Source: Streptomyces sp. NL15-2K
GTDB taxonomy: Bacteria > Actinomycetota > Actinomycetes > Streptomycetales > Streptomycetaceae
Length of the DNA stretch: 64,000 nucleotides
Assembly: GCF_030551255.1 (NCBI RefSeq)
Contig: NZ_CP130630.1
Coordinates: forward strand, 11,965,001-12,029,000
Reading direction: 5' to 3'
The notes below the pieces were generated by a model. That model saw only the letters and a program-made list of their open reading frames with translations, was not told the DNA's origin and ran no database searches. This document shows positions 1 to 12,511 of the stretch, in pieces (the first letter of the stretch is position 1; each line of letters opens with the position of its first letter). Position numbers and translations under genes: made by a program.

Positions 1-1310
<1,310 letters not shown>

Positions 1311-1314
<4 letters not shown>

Positions 1315-2738
1315 CCGAGCCGAAGACCGATCACCACCCCGCGGCGGACCCGCACGACAACCGCCGCCAGGCCCTGTACTGGCGCCTGCTCGCCCGGCTC
1401 TTCGACCCCGAGGAGCAGGCGACCCTCGAATCCGCGAGCCTCGCCGTCGTCGAGGACATCGGCCTGCCACCCGCGCTCCTCGACCCGCAGACCTCCGTCG
1501 ATTCGCTCGTGCAGCGCCACCCGGAACTGGCCGCCGAGTTCGACGGCCTGATGCTGCCCGAACCCGACGACGACGGCACACGTGACCGTGCCGCCGAAGT
1601 GCGGCGCGCCGCACTCGTGTCCAAGGTGCTGCTCAATGTCTTCGCCACCGGCTCGGGCACGGTCACCGCCGAACAGCTCTCGCGCTGGCAGTCCGACGCG
1701 GGCTGGCTGGAGCGCGCGCTCGGCTGCCGGCCCGGCGACCTGCGCGCCGGACAGTCCGGACGATCCGGCGGAAGGGGCGCGGGCCCGGGCGTCAGCCCGA
1801 CCGGTACCGGCGGCGGCCACGGCACGCCCGACCTCAGCCGGCTGATCCCGGAGATCGGCCCCGAACTCGGCGCCATCGAGGCCGGCCTCGTCAAACGCAT
1901 GCACCTGCGCGAAGTGCTCGCCGATCCCAAGCTCGCCGCACAGCTGACCCCGAGCATGTCGCTCATCGAACAGCTGCTGCGCGACAAGAACAACCTCTCC
2001 GGCGTGGCCCTGGCCAACGCCAAGGCCCTGATCCGCCGCTTCGTCGACGAGGTCGCCCAAGTGCTGCGCACCCAGGTGGAGAAGACCACGGTCGGCGCCC
2101 TGGACCGCTCCGTCCCGCCCAAGCGGGTGTTCCGCAACCTGGACCTCGACCGCACGATCTGGAAGAACCTCACCAACTGGAGCCCGGAGGAGGAGCGACT
2201 GTACGTCGACCGCCTCTACTACCGGCACACCGCCCGCAAGACCACGCCCCAGCGGCTGATCGTGGTCGTGGACCAGTCGGGCTCCATGGTCGACTCGATG
2301 GTCAACTGCACCATCCTGGCGTCCATCTTCGCCGGGCTGCCGAAGGTCGACGTCCACCTGATCGCGTACGACACCCAGGCGCTCGACCTCACGCCCTGGG
2401 TGCACGACCCCTTCGAGACGCTGCTGCGCACCAACCTCGGCGGCGGCACCGACGGCACCGTCGCCATGGCGCTGGCCCAGCCGAAGGTCGCCGAGCCGCG
2501 CAACACCGTCGTGGTGTGGATCTCCGACTTCTACGAGTGGCAGAGCGAGCCGCTGTTCCAGAGCATGGCCGCCCTGCACCGCTCCGGAACCAAGTTCATA
2601 CCGGTCGGCTCGGTGACCAGCTCCGGCCGCGGCAGCGTCAACCCGTGGTTCCGGGAGCGCTTCAAGGACCTCGGCACACCGGTGATCTCCGGACACATCC
2701 GGGGGCTCGTCCAGGAACTCAAGACGTTCCTCGCCTGA
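1311..2738 (+). CDS. vWA-domain (MIDAS) protein
   Basis: A 475-residue cytoplasmic protein with a C-terminal von Willebrand factor A domain. The metal-binding MIDAS motif DQSGS begins at residue 321; GGGTDGT and the later WISDFYEW segment supply the rest of the fold. The N-terminal two thirds is helical, with a Gly-rich linker near residues 145-170. vWA proteins of this class pair with MoxR-type AAA ATPases, and such a gene follows 57 bases downstream. The ATG overlaps the upstream stop (ATGA). The arrangement resembles the E. coli yehL-yehM-yehP set (from memory). Role inferred: metal-dependent partner or substrate adaptor of the ATPase in a chaperone-like or conflict system. The substrate is unknown. 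Confidence 0.88.
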
Positions 2739-2795
2739 CGTCCCTGGCTACGGCTTCCCCCGCTTCCCTGAATTCCTTCCGCGAAAGGCTTTGTG

Positions 2796-3908
2796 ATGTC
2801 CGACCTGTTGCGCGCCCCCGCCGAGCTCAAGTACGCCGAGGAGCTGGACTGGCTGGAGTCCGTCGACGACAACCCCAAGCCCTTCTCCTGGCGCCTGTCC
2901 CCGAAGATGGTCCGCCTGTTCGTCCTGGGTTCCGAGCGCGCCGACGGCCTCGACCGCGAAATCTCCCAGAAGTGGTTCGGCGACCGCAGCTTCGTGGAGC
3001 GTTCCATCGTCACCCTGGCCTCCGACCGCGGCCTGCTGCTGATCGGCGACCCCGGTACCGGCAAGAGCTGGCTGGCCGAACTGCTGTCCGCCGCGATCAG
3101 CCGCAACTCCACGCTCGTGGTGCAGGGCACCGCCGGCACCACGGAGGACCACATCAAGTACTCGTGGAACGTGTCCATGGTGATCGCCAAGGGCCAGTCG
3201 CGGGAGTCGATGATCCCCTCTCCGATCATGACGGCGATGGAAACCGGCGCGATCGGCCGCTTCGAGGAACTCACCCGCTCCACCAGCGACGTCCAGGACG
3301 CGCTGATCTCGATCCTGTCCGAGAAGTACATCTCGGTCCCCGAGCTGGACAGCGACAACATCGTCTTCGCCAAGCCCGGCTTCTCGGTCATCGCCACCGC
3401 CAACAGCCGCGACCGGGGCGTCAACGACCTGTCCTCGGCGCTCAAGCGCCGCTTCAACTTCGTCCGCATCCCAGTGGTCACCAACAAGAAGAGCGAGGCG
3501 GAGATCGTTCGCTTCCGCACCGAGGAACTGCTGCGCCGTCACCAGATCGAGCTGGACGTACCGCCCACGCTGCTCGACGTGCTGCTGCAGAGCTTCGCCG
3601 ACCTGCGTGCCTCCGCGGCCGCGGCCGGCAGCGACGACGAGAAGCTGGAATCCGCGCTGTCCACCGCCGAACAGATCGGCGTCCTGGAGGACGCGATCCT
3701 GCACAGCAACTTCTTCGGCGAACGCGCCCTGAACGCCCACACCCTCGCCTCCTCGCTGGTCGGATCGCTGGCCCGGCGCGAGCCGGAGGACCTGGCCATC
3801 CTCAACAAGTACCTGCACGGCGTCGTCGAGCCGCGCAGCAAGGAACAGGGCGGCTCCTGGCCCGAGTTCCTCGAGGGCGGCCGCGACGCGATCGCCACCC
3901 TGTCATGA
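2796..3908 (+). CDS. MoxR-type AAA+ ATPase
   Basis: A 370-residue ATPase. Walker A is GDPGTGKS at residues 84-91. The Walker B region reads GRFEELTR, with an acidic pair in place of the usual DE, followed by sensor-1 TANSRDRG and the arginine-finger segment SALKRRFNF. These features match the MoxR branch of AAA+ proteins, which work with vWA-domain partners to remodel or activate protein complexes. ATG at 2796 is preferred over GTG at 2793 because GAAAGG lies about seven bases upstream. The stop overlaps the next ATG (ATGA at 3905), so it is probably co-translated with the DUF5682 gene. Confidence 0.92.
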   Translation: MSDLLRAPAELKYAEELDWLESVDDNPKPFSWRLSPKMVRLFVLGSERADGLDREISQKWFGDRSFVERSIVTLASDRGLLLIGDPGTGKSWLAELLSAAISRNSTLVVQGTAGTTEDHIKYSWNVSMVIAKGQSRESMIPSPIMTAMETGAIGRFEELTRSTSDVQDALISILSEKYISVPELDSDNIVFAKPGFSVIATANSRDRGVNDLSSALKRRFNFVRIPVVTNKKSEAEIVRFRTEELLRRHQIELDVPPTLLDVLLQSFADLRASAAAAGSDDEKLESALSTAEQIGVLEDAILHSNFFGERALNAHTLASSLVGSLARREPEDLAILNKYLHGVVEPRSKEQGGSWPEFLEGGRDAIATLS

Positions 3909-6694
3909 GCGGCACGCACGAGGAGACGTTCACCGCGCTGCGCACCCAACTCCAGGAAGCCGCCACGGCATTCGCCGACGGTCCCGACGCCCTGGAGGGC
4001 ATCCTCCTCGGCATCGTCGACGACGTCGACCGCGCGGTGCGCGAACCGCTGGAGATCTTCCCGGTCTGCCACCACTCGCCCGCCTCCGCGCTCGCGATGG
4101 CACGCCGACTGCGGGAGAAGCAGCCGAAGGTCGTCTACCTGGAGCTGTGCGAGGACATGGCACCGCTGCTGACCGAACTGCGCAACTGCCGGCTCCCGGT
4201 GGCGGTCCAGGCGTTCGCGACCGACATCGACGGCTTCCCCGCCGACTGGTCGCCGCTGTCGGTGGTCGCACCGATCACCGAGGCGTCGGCCGAGTACCAG
4301 GCCATCGCCTACGCCCTGGACACGCCCGGCGTCGAGCTGGTCCTCGTCGACCGCTCCTCCGACCACGTCTTCCAGTGGGACGCGCGGAGCGGACCCGCCC
4401 CCGAAGCGGACGACCCGGACGCCCCGCCGGCCGAGGAGGAGGCCGCGCTGCACGGCGACGCCGTCGGCGTGGAGATCGGCGACCTGCGCCCGCGCTTCGC
4501 CGAACTGGAGCAGCACCTGCTGCGTCACGGCCGGGTGCGGCACTGGTCGGAATGGTGGCATCAATACGTCGAACTGCCGCTCGGCGACAGCGACCATGAC
4601 ACCTACCGGCAGGTCATGCTGCTCATCGGCAGCCTCTTCCGGCGCCTCGCCCCCGGGGATCCGCGACGGGTACGCGTGGACGAGGACCGCGAGCGCCACA
4701 TGTGGACGCGGATGCGTGAGCACCTGACCGCCACCGGCACCGATCCCGCCGACTGCCTGTACGTCTGCGGAGCCTTCCACGCGGCCAGCCGCGTCGCGGA
4801 GTTCGGCGTCCACGGCAGCGGCACCTTCGAGATCGGCCCGCGCACCGCCACCAAGTGGCAGCACGGACTGATCCCGTCCAGCCACGCGGCCATCGAGGCA
4901 CAGTTCGGCCTGGCCGCCGGCTCGGTGTCCATCGCGGCGACGGTGTGGGCGAAGAACCTCAAGCGCACACGAGTGCGGCCGTACCGGCTCGCAGGACAAG
5001 CGGGTACGAAGAAGCCGAGGAAGACAGCGGCCGTCCCCGCACCGGTGGCGGACCCCCCGCCCGCGGACCGGCTGACCGGCTTCCTGCGGCAACCGCCCGT
5101 GATCGACCGTCTGGACGAGGCCGAGCTGCTCGGCTGGTCGGTGGAGATCGTGCGCGCCGCCCGCCGGGCCGGCTACCTCGCCTCCACCGCCGACGCCATC
5201 GCCGTGTTCGAGACGTCGATCCTGCTGGCCGGGATGCGCGACCGCGCCAAGCCCACGCCGTACGACTTCCAGGACGCGGCCGTCACCTGCATCGAGAAGG
5301 ACACCGTGCCGGGCCGGCGCGACGTGCGCCGTCTCGTCGAGATCATGATGGGCGGCGACCGGGTCGGCCAGGTCGGCTACGACGCACTGCCGCCCCTTGC
5401 CCGCGACGTGCACGACCGGCTTGCCCCGCTGAACCTCAAGCTGCAACAGCGCGGTGTGCAGCGGGCGTTGCTGGACATCGTCGGCCGGCCGGAACTCCAG
5501 CCGTGCTCCGACGTGCTGTGGATGCTGCGGTATCTGATGCCGCACGGCGCCGCACGGCCGATCATGGGCGAGCGGCGGCTCGGCGAGCGGCCCATCCAGG
5601 AGTCGTGGGACCTGGCGCTGGGCACGCACCAGCGCGCCCTCATCGAACTCGGCTACGAGGGCGTCAGCGTCGAACAGGTCCTGGAACAGCGCCTCAGGCG
5701 CACCGCGTACGGCCCGCAGGCCACAGCGGCGACGGTCCTGGAGGCCGTCGAGGACGCGACGCTGTACCTGCGCAGCCGGCGCCTCGCCGATGAACTGGGC
5801 ACCCGCGCCCTGGAGGTCCTGGCGACCGAGCGCAGTGTCGACGGCGCGCCCGAAGTGCTGCGTCGGGTACGGCGGTTGCTGGCGTACTACCGAACCAGCG
5901 AACCGGCGCTGCCGCCGTGGATCGAGTCCTTCGTCAAGACCGGCTACGCGCACTACTGCACCCTGCTGCCGACGGCCTTCGGCGACGACGAGGCGACCGT
6001 CGGCCAGGTGGCCGCCATGCTGGGCTTCCTGTTCAGCATGGAGAGCCTGGCGCTGTCGCTCGGCTGCGACCGGACCCAGCTGGAGCTGGCAGTCGCGCAG
6101 TCCCATCCGCGGGAGGCGTCGAAGACGGCGCTGCTGTGGGCGGGTCAGGTGCAACTGGGCCGCCTCTCCCGCGCCGACCTGAGGACGCGGTGCGAGGACC
6201 TGCTGGGCAACCCCTTGGTGGTGCCCGCCTACCCGCGCTACCTCAGCGGGTTCCTGCACGCGCTGGAGCCGGTGCCGCAGCTGGCCGACTTCGTCGTGGA
6301 GGCGGTGTCGACCGCGTTCGGACGGCTGCCGGATCCCGTCCTGCTGCCGTGGCTGCCGACCCTGATCAGTACCCTGCGCTCCGGCGGCACGGAACTGGCT
6401 CCGCTGCTGATCCGCGAGGCCGGGCGCATCTTCCCCGGCCGCCTCGCGGCGCTGGACGAGTGGATACCGCCGTGGCGGGCCGAGCCGACCCCGGCACGCC
6501 CGAAGCGCCGACCGGACGGCGGCCGTGGCGTCGCGCTGCTCGCCGCCCACCCGGCGACGTGCGACGCGGTGGCCGAACTGCTGGAGTGCGACGAGCCCTG
6601 GCAGCAGGCGGACCCACGCCGGGGAGGCGTCGCGCTGCTGGACAGCCATCCCGCTACGGCGACGGCACTGGAGGCGCTGCTGGCCGGCCTCTGA
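3905..6694 (+). CDS. DUF5682 family protein
   Basis: A 929-residue protein. The N-terminal part carries the family hallmark PVCHHSPASA (near residues 56-65), which resembles the start of ChaN/TraB-like folds; a central basic linker near residues 355-385 separates it from a long helical C-terminal half. The C-terminus has two related segments (GVALLAAHPAT and GVALLDSHPAT), an internal repeat. The family has no established biochemical role that I know of, but it recurs next to MoxR and vWA genes, as here, where the ATG overlaps the MoxR stop. Inference: effector or client-binding subunit of the three-component complex. It is the last gene before a strong terminator. Confidence 0.85.
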   Translation: MSGTHEETFTALRTQLQEAATAFADGPDALEGILLGIVDDVDRAVREPLEIFPVCHHSPASALAMARRLREKQPKVVYLELCEDMAPLLTELRNCRLPVAVQAFATDIDGFPADWSPLSVVAPITEASAEYQAIAYALDTPGVELVLVDRSSDHVFQWDARSGPAPEADDPDAPPAEEEAALHGDAVGVEIGDLRPRFAELEQHLLRHGRVRHWSEWWHQYVELPLGDSDHDTYRQVMLLIGSLFRRLAPGDPRRVRVDEDRERHMWTRMREHLTATGTDPADCLYVCGAFHAASRVAEFGVHGSGTFEIGPRTATKWQHGLIPSSHAAIEAQFGLAAGSVSIAATVWAKNLKRTRVRPYRLAGQAGTKKPRKTAAVPAPVADPPPADRLTGFLRQPPVIDRLDEAELLGWSVEIVRAARRAGYLASTADAIAVFETSILLAGMRDRAKPTPYDFQDAAVTCIEKDTVPGRRDVRRLVEIMMGGDRVGQVGYDALPPLARDVHDRLAPLNLKLQQRGVQRALLDIVGRPELQPCSDVLWMLRYLMPHGAARPIMGERRLGERPIQESWDLALGTHQRALIELGYEGVSVEQVLEQRLRRTAYGPQATAATVLEAVEDATLYLRSRRLADELGTRALEVLATERSVDGAPEVLRRVRRLLAYYRTSEPALPPWIESFVKTGYAHYCTLLPTAFGDDEATVGQVAAMLGFLFSMESLALSLGCDRTQLELAVAQSHPREASKTALLWAGQVQLGRLSRADLRTRCEDLLGNPLVVPAYPRYLSGFLHALEPVPQLADFVVEAVSTAFGRLPDPVLLPWLPTLISTLRSGGTELAPLLIREAGRIFPGRLAALDEWIPPWRAEPTPARPKRRPDGGRGVALLAAHPATCDAVAELLECDEPWQQADPRRGGVALLDSHPATATALEALLAGL

Positions 6695-6714
6695 TCCGGG
6701 CCGACCGAGCCCGG

Positions 6715-6750
6715 ATGGGGCGCACCCGGACCCCGCCGGGTGCGCCCCAT
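6715..6750. terminator. Bidirectional hairpin terminator
   Basis: Perfect 15-bp stem (arms 6715-6729 and 6736-6750) with a six-base loop. It lies between the convergent DUF5682 gene and the SH3-like gene. There is no T-tract, as is usual in Streptomyces. Confidence 0.85.
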
Positions 6751-6767
6751 CGGCATGCTCGTGGACC

Positions 6768-7142
6768 TCAGCAGTCCGGGACGCCCTCGATCTTCTCCCC
6801 GCCCTGGAGGTAGAGGTTGTTGACCCAGGCGATGTCGCTGCCGGAGAACTCCTGGACCGCGGTCCACCAGCTGTTCTTCCCGACGCCGGGATCGTCGACG
6901 GGCTGGCCCTGCTTCTGGCACACGGCGTCCAGCCAGTACTGCGAGCGGACCGCGAGCACGTTGGAGTCGGTGGTCGGCTGCTCACGCAGCTGGACGTCGG
7001 TCGCCCAGATGTAGACGTCGGTGAGGGTCGGGTCGCCGTCGTTCGGTGCGGCCGGGGCGGCCGTCGCCGTGGTGGCGAGGGCACCCGCGGCGAGCGTGGC
7101 CACGGCCAGGGCGGTCACGGAGCGCTGGATCAGCTTCTTCAT
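6768..7142 (-). CDS. Small secreted SH3-like protein
   Basis: A 124-residue exported protein. The signal peptide begins MKKLIQRSV, has a hydrophobic Ala-rich core and a likely cleavage site near ATAA/APAA at about residue 29. The mature part contains VQLREQPTTDSNVLA, typical of bacterial SH3 (SH3b) repeats, and two cysteines (near residues 75 and 124) that could form a disulfide. ATG at 7142 is chosen because GGGGGA lies about eight bases upstream; an in-frame ATG five codons earlier lacks this. Role unknown; many such proteins are extracellular or cell-wall associated. Confidence 0.85.
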   Translation of the reverse strand: MKKLIQRSVTALAVATLAAGALATTATAAPAAPNDGDPTLTDVYIWATDVQLREQPTTDSNVLAVRSQYWLDAVCQKQGQPVDDPGVGKNSWWTAVQEFSGSDIAWVNNLYLQGGEKIEGVPDC

Positions 7143-7414
7143 GTGTGGATCCCCCATGAGTCGGTGGTGCGGTTGCGCGTGTTGCTGTGCGGCGTTCGGC
7201 CTGCCCTCAGCACTCTAGGGAGAGGTGTTGCCATGGTGTCCCTGACAATTCTCAGGGACCCGTTGGAGGGACCCGTTCAGAGATCGGACTCAGTCGCTCG
7301 ACGCCTCCGGTTCGCCCCCGCTTATGGACCATCCGGCCCGCCCTGCTTTGGTCCTGTCGGCGGGGCCATGCTCGCGGCAGGGTGGGAGGACGACGAACCT
7401 TGTGGAGGCCCTCC

Positions 7415-8158
7415 TTGAGCATCGCGTTCCGGCATGCGGACGCCGTCCGTTCCGACCACCCTCAGCTCGTCGCCGGCGCGCTGTACGCCACCGGCATCGG
7501 TCCCACCGCCGACGTCGGCCCGCGCGTCGCCGCGTACACCGCCCGCGCCGCGGCCCGGCTCTCCGGTGCTTCCGAGAGCGAGTTCCCCGAGGTGCTGGCC
7601 TGGCGGCGGGCCTTCTCCCGGATGGGGCTCAAGCCGACGCAGTACCGGTGCGCCTCGGAGTCGCTGCTACGACGGCTGAGGAAGGAGGGGGAACTCCCGC
7701 GCATCCACCCGGTGGTCGACCTGTGCAACGCGCTCTCGGTCGCGTACGCGGTCCCGGTGGCCGCCCTCGACGCCGACCGCATCGCCGGCCCTCTGCTCGA
7801 GGTCCGCCACGCCCGCGGTGACGAGCTGTACACCACCTTCGGCGGCGGCACCGAGCACCCCGCACCCGGAGAGGTCACCTTCGTCGACTCCGCCGGCCGG
7901 GCTCATGCCCGCCGCTGGACCAACCGGCAGAGCGGCCACTCCGCGGTCGGCGAGCACACCAGCCGCATCCTCGTGGTGACCGAGGCCCTGCACGACGGCG
8001 GCGCGGAGGCCGTACCGGAGCTGCTCAAGACCCTCGCAGAGGAACTGACCACGCTCTGCCCGGCCGCCACCCAGGCAGCCGTCCTCACCTCGTCCCAACC
8101 GGAGTTCACCTTCGACGGCCAGGCCTTTCCCCCTGCGCCCGAAACGCGAACGCCGTAA
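7415..8158 (+). CDS. B3/B4 (tRNA-binding-like) domain protein
   Basis: A 247-residue stand-alone B3/B4 domain, the fold found in the beta subunit of phenylalanyl-tRNA synthetase. Visible family features are KPTQYRCASESLLRRL and IHPVVDLCNALS in the middle and a C-terminal ILVVTEAL segment. Free-standing copies are common in actinobacteria and are thought to act on mischarged tRNA or amino acids; this role is inferred. The only start with a good ribosome-binding site is TTG at 7415 (GGAGG at 7404-7408). The MocR-type gene follows after 14 bases. Confidence 0.82.
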   Translation: MSIAFRHADAVRSDHPQLVAGALYATGIGPTADVGPRVAAYTARAAARLSGASESEFPEVLAWRRAFSRMGLKPTQYRCASESLLRRLRKEGELPRIHPVVDLCNALSVAYAVPVAALDADRIAGPLLEVRHARGDELYTTFGGGTEHPAPGEVTFVDSAGRAHARRWTNRQSGHSAVGEHTSRILVVTEALHDGGAEAVPELLKTLAEELTTLCPAATQAAVLTSSQPEFTFDGQAFPPAPETRTP

Positions 8159-8172
8159 CGGCGCATGACAGC

Positions 8173-9711
8173 ATGGGCCTGGTGAACGACGGGGAAGGCG
8201 CGGTGGGCGGATCCGCATCGGCCGCCGCACCCAGGGCAGCGGCCGACGGGCTCTCGCCCTACGGCTCCGACTTCCTGCAACTCGACGCCGGTGAGGCGCC
8301 CGGGTCCGGCAAGGCGGACTGGCTGGCCCGACGGCTGCGCCAGGCCATCGCCGACGGCCGGCTGGCGGTGGGCAGCAGACTGCCGCCCACCCGTGTGCTC
8401 GCCGCCGAACTGCGCCTCTCCCGCGGCGTGGTCACCGAGGCCTACCGGCGGCTGACCGAGGACGGCCACGTCGAGGGACGGCGGCGCGGCGGGACGGTGG
8501 TGGTCGCGGCCCCCTCCGCGCCACCGGCGGCACCCTCCCGGAACCCGGCCCTCGCCGCCCGCGCCGACTCCGGCAAGCTGTTCCTCGGCGAACCCGGCGC
8601 CGATGTCTTCGACGCCCTCCGTGCCACGCGGGCCCGCGTCGACTTCACCCCCGGCCAGCCCGATCTTGCCGCCTTCCCCCGCGCGGCCTGGCTGCGCGCG
8701 GAACGGGCCGTACTCACCGAGCTGTCCGCGGAGAACCTCGGCTACGGCGACCCTCGCGGCACCCCGCAGCTGCGTCGCGCCGTCGCCGGATGGCTGGCCC
8801 GCAGCCGCGGCATCCGGGTGGACCCGGACGACGTACTGATCGTCGCCGGCACCGCGCAGGCGCTCACCCTGCTGCACCCGGTGTTGCGCGCCGACGGCAT
8901 CGACGGCATCGCGGTGGAGGACCCGGGCTCGCTCGGCACCCGCCAGCACTTGCTGAACGGAGCTCTCGCCACCCCACCGGTACCGGTCGACGACGACGGT
9001 GTACGCGTGGACGCACTGCGCGCCACCGGCGCCCGCGTTGTGCTGCTCACGCCCGCCCACCAGTTCCCCACCGGCGTGGTGATGAGTGGCGAGCGCCGCC
9101 GCGAGCTGCTGCGCTGGGCCGAGGACGGCGGGCTGATCCTCGAGGACGACTACGACGCGGAACACCGCTACGACCGGCCGCCCGTCCCCGCGCTGCGCGG
9201 GCTGCTCGCCGACCAGGTGTGCTACATGGGCAGCGTGTCCAAGCTGCTGGCGCCCGCGCTGCGGACCGGCTGGCTGGTACCGCCGCCCCGCTACCGCGAA
9301 GCGCTGACCGACGCCAAACGCTTCACCGACCTGGGCAACGCCGTGCTGCCGCAGCTGGTGCTCGCCCGGCTGATGGAATCCGGCGACCTGGAGCGGCACC
9401 TGCGCCTCCTGCGCGGCCGCCACCGGCGGCGCCGCGACGCGATGATCGACGCCATCGCCGAACACCTGCCGGGCGCGGTGGTCCACGGCGCGGCGGCCGG
9501 CCTGCACCTGACCGTCACGTACACGCCGGAGGTGCCCGACACCGAACTGGCCGCCGCCGCGCTCGCCCGAGGCGTGAAGTGCCAGCCACTGTCCTGGCAC
9601 CGACAGATCCCCGGCCGCCCCGGCCTCGTCCTCGGCTACGCGGCCGGCCCCCCGGGCGTCATCGCCGAAGGCGTGGCCGCACTGGGCGAGGCGCTGCGCG
9701 AGCTGGCCTGA
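8173..9711 (+). CDS. MocR/PdxR-family transcriptional regulator
   Basis: A 512-residue fusion of an N-terminal GntR winged helix (residues about 40-110, with LPPTRVLAAELRLSRGVVTEAYRRL) and a C-terminal class-I aminotransferase-like domain. The latter has TPAHQFPTG, DDYDAE and the PLP-lysine region MGSVSKLLAPALR. MocR proteins sense vitamin B6 or amino compounds. This one may regulate the neighbouring B3/B4 gene or the DUF2071 gene, which starts only nine bases after its stop. A GTG three codons in (8182) is an alternative start. Confidence 0.9.
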   Translation: MGLVNDGEGAVGGSASAAAPRAAADGLSPYGSDFLQLDAGEAPGSGKADWLARRLRQAIADGRLAVGSRLPPTRVLAAELRLSRGVVTEAYRRLTEDGHVEGRRRGGTVVVAAPSAPPAAPSRNPALAARADSGKLFLGEPGADVFDALRATRARVDFTPGQPDLAAFPRAAWLRAERAVLTELSAENLGYGDPRGTPQLRRAVAGWLARSRGIRVDPDDVLIVAGTAQALTLLHPVLRADGIDGIAVEDPGSLGTRQHLLNGALATPPVPVDDDGVRVDALRATGARVVLLTPAHQFPTGVVMSGERRRELLRWAEDGGLILEDDYDAEHRYDRPPVPALRGLLADQVCYMGSVSKLLAPALRTGWLVPPPRYREALTDAKRFTDLGNAVLPQLVLARLMESGDLERHLRLLRGRHRRRRDAMIDAIAEHLPGAVVHGAAAGLHLTVTYTPEVPDTELAAAALARGVKCQPLSWHRQIPGRPGLVLGYAAGPPGVIAEGVAALGEALRELA

Positions 9712-9720
9712 CCCTGAGCG

Positions 9721-10518
9721 ATGCAGCACACTGACGCCGTGACGCCGACACCGAAGCCGCACTTCCCCCTACCCCCAGAGCCCATCACGGCCGACGCACC
9801 GGAAGCGATACGGCGCCCTCTCCTCACCCAGTCCTGGCTCGACCTGGCGTTCCTTCACTGGGCCGCGGATCCGGCGGACGTGGCCGGCGTGCTGCCGCCG
9901 GGGACGGTCCCCGACACCCTGAACGGTGTCACCTACGTCGGTCTGGTCGCGTTCCGGATGCACCGCGTCGGCTGGCTCCGCCTCCCCGGAGTCCCCTACC
10001 TCGGCAGCTTCCCCGAGACCAACGTCCGCCTCTACTCGGTGGACGAACACGGTCGGCGCGGCGTCGTCTTCCGCTCACTCGATGCCTCCCGCCTGCTGCC
10101 CGTGGCCGTGGGGCGGCTCGGCTTCCGGATGCCGTACCTGTGGTCCCGTATGGCCGTCCGCACCCACGGCGACACCGTCACCTACACCAGCTCGCGGCGG
10201 TGGCCGGGCCCGCGCGGCGCTCACAGCCGTATCACCGTTCGGGTGGGCGAACAGGTCGAGCGGCCGACCGAGTTGGAGCACTTCCTGACCGCCCGCTGGG
10301 GCATGCACGGCGCTTTCTTCGGCCGGCCGATGTACCTGCCCAACGCGCACCCCCGCTGGTCGTTGCGCCGAGCCGACCTGGTCGAGTGCGATGAGGATCT
10401 GGTGGTCGCGGCAGGCCTGCCCGAACCGGTGGGGGAGCCGGTGAGTGTCCTCTACTCACCCGGAGTCCCGGCCCGCTTCGGCCGCCCGGCCCGCCCGGCC
10501 GGCATCCCGACGCCCTGA
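9721..10518 (+). CDS. DUF2071 (YqjF-like) family protein
   Basis: A 265-residue protein of the YqjF/DUF2071 type, recognised from the early LTQSWLDLAFLHW segment, LPPGTVPDTLNG, the YVGLVAFRM strand, ETNVRLYS, and the late HFLTARWGMHG block. Family members have an acetoacetate-decarboxylase-like fold, and their function is not established. It lies nine bases after the MocR-type regulator and is probably co-transcribed with it. Confidence 0.85.
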   Translation: MQHTDAVTPTPKPHFPLPPEPITADAPEAIRRPLLTQSWLDLAFLHWAADPADVAGVLPPGTVPDTLNGVTYVGLVAFRMHRVGWLRLPGVPYLGSFPETNVRLYSVDEHGRRGVVFRSLDASRLLPVAVGRLGFRMPYLWSRMAVRTHGDTVTYTSSRRWPGPRGAHSRITVRVGEQVERPTELEHFLTARWGMHGAFFGRPMYLPNAHPRWSLRRADLVECDEDLVVAAGLPEPVGEPVSVLYSPGVPARFGRPARPAGIPTP

Positions 10519-10603
10519 CTCGGTTCCGACTCGTCCGGCTGAGCCACACGGAGCGGCTGACCGCCGGGGTGGAAATCACGGCACATGAGCCGTGCACGAT
10601 TGC

Positions 10604-10747
10604 TAACATGAAGATGTGATTTACGTCCTCTATCTCTGACCAGGCCGCAGGCTCCGCTCCTCACACCACCGTTGAGGCGTCGGAAGCCGCGATGCCACCC
10701 ACGGCCCTCCCCCTCCTCTTTCGGGGCCTGGCCGTTTCGTCAGAGAT
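10604..10747 (+). promoter_or_regulatory. Promoter, leader ORF and attenuator ahead of the ABC-F gene
   Basis: A -10-like TAACAT lies at 10604-10609, which would place the start of transcription at or beside the GTG at 10616. The leader stop region atctctgac (10632-10640) pairs perfectly with gtcagagat (10739-10747), and the adjoining caggcc (10641-10646) pairs with ggcctg (10725-10730) across an eight-base bulge. A ribosome held on the leader ORF would cover the 5' arm. This is the layout of ribosome-mediated attenuation known upstream of several antibiotic-resistance ABC-F genes. No clear -35 box is visible. Confidence 0.6.
10616..10639 (+). CDS. Seven-residue leader peptide MIYVLYL
   Basis: A tiny ORF starting with GTG (GTG ATT TAC GTC CTC TAT CTC TGA). 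No ribosome-binding site precedes it, so it would be read as a leaderless message if transcription begins at the GTG. Its hydrophobic aromatic sequence and its overlap with the 5' arm of the attenuator suggest a drug-sensing stall peptide for the downstream ABC-F gene. This is inferred from layout only. Confidence 0.5.
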   Translation: MIYVLYL

Positions 10748-10810
10748 CGAAGGCTCGCTGCCACCCCCCATGACCTGGGGTGAAGTGTGCCTCCTTCCGG
10801 AGGAACAAAC

Positions 10811-12466
<1,656 letters not shown>

Positions 12467-12478
12467 GGATGACAGCTG

Positions 12479-12510
12479 CCGGGAGGGCCCCGCGACCATG
12501 GCCCTCCCGG
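12479..12510. terminator. Bidirectional hairpin terminator
   Basis: Perfect 11-bp stem (12479-12489 with 12500-12510) and a ten-base loop, between the convergent ABC-F and VOC genes. Confidence 0.8.
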
Positions 12511-12511
12511 A

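Noticed and set aside
3539..7084. Minus-strand ORF of 1181 codons opposite the DUF5682 gene
   Set aside because: Composition typical of an antisense shadow; it crosses the terminator and the SH3-like gene.
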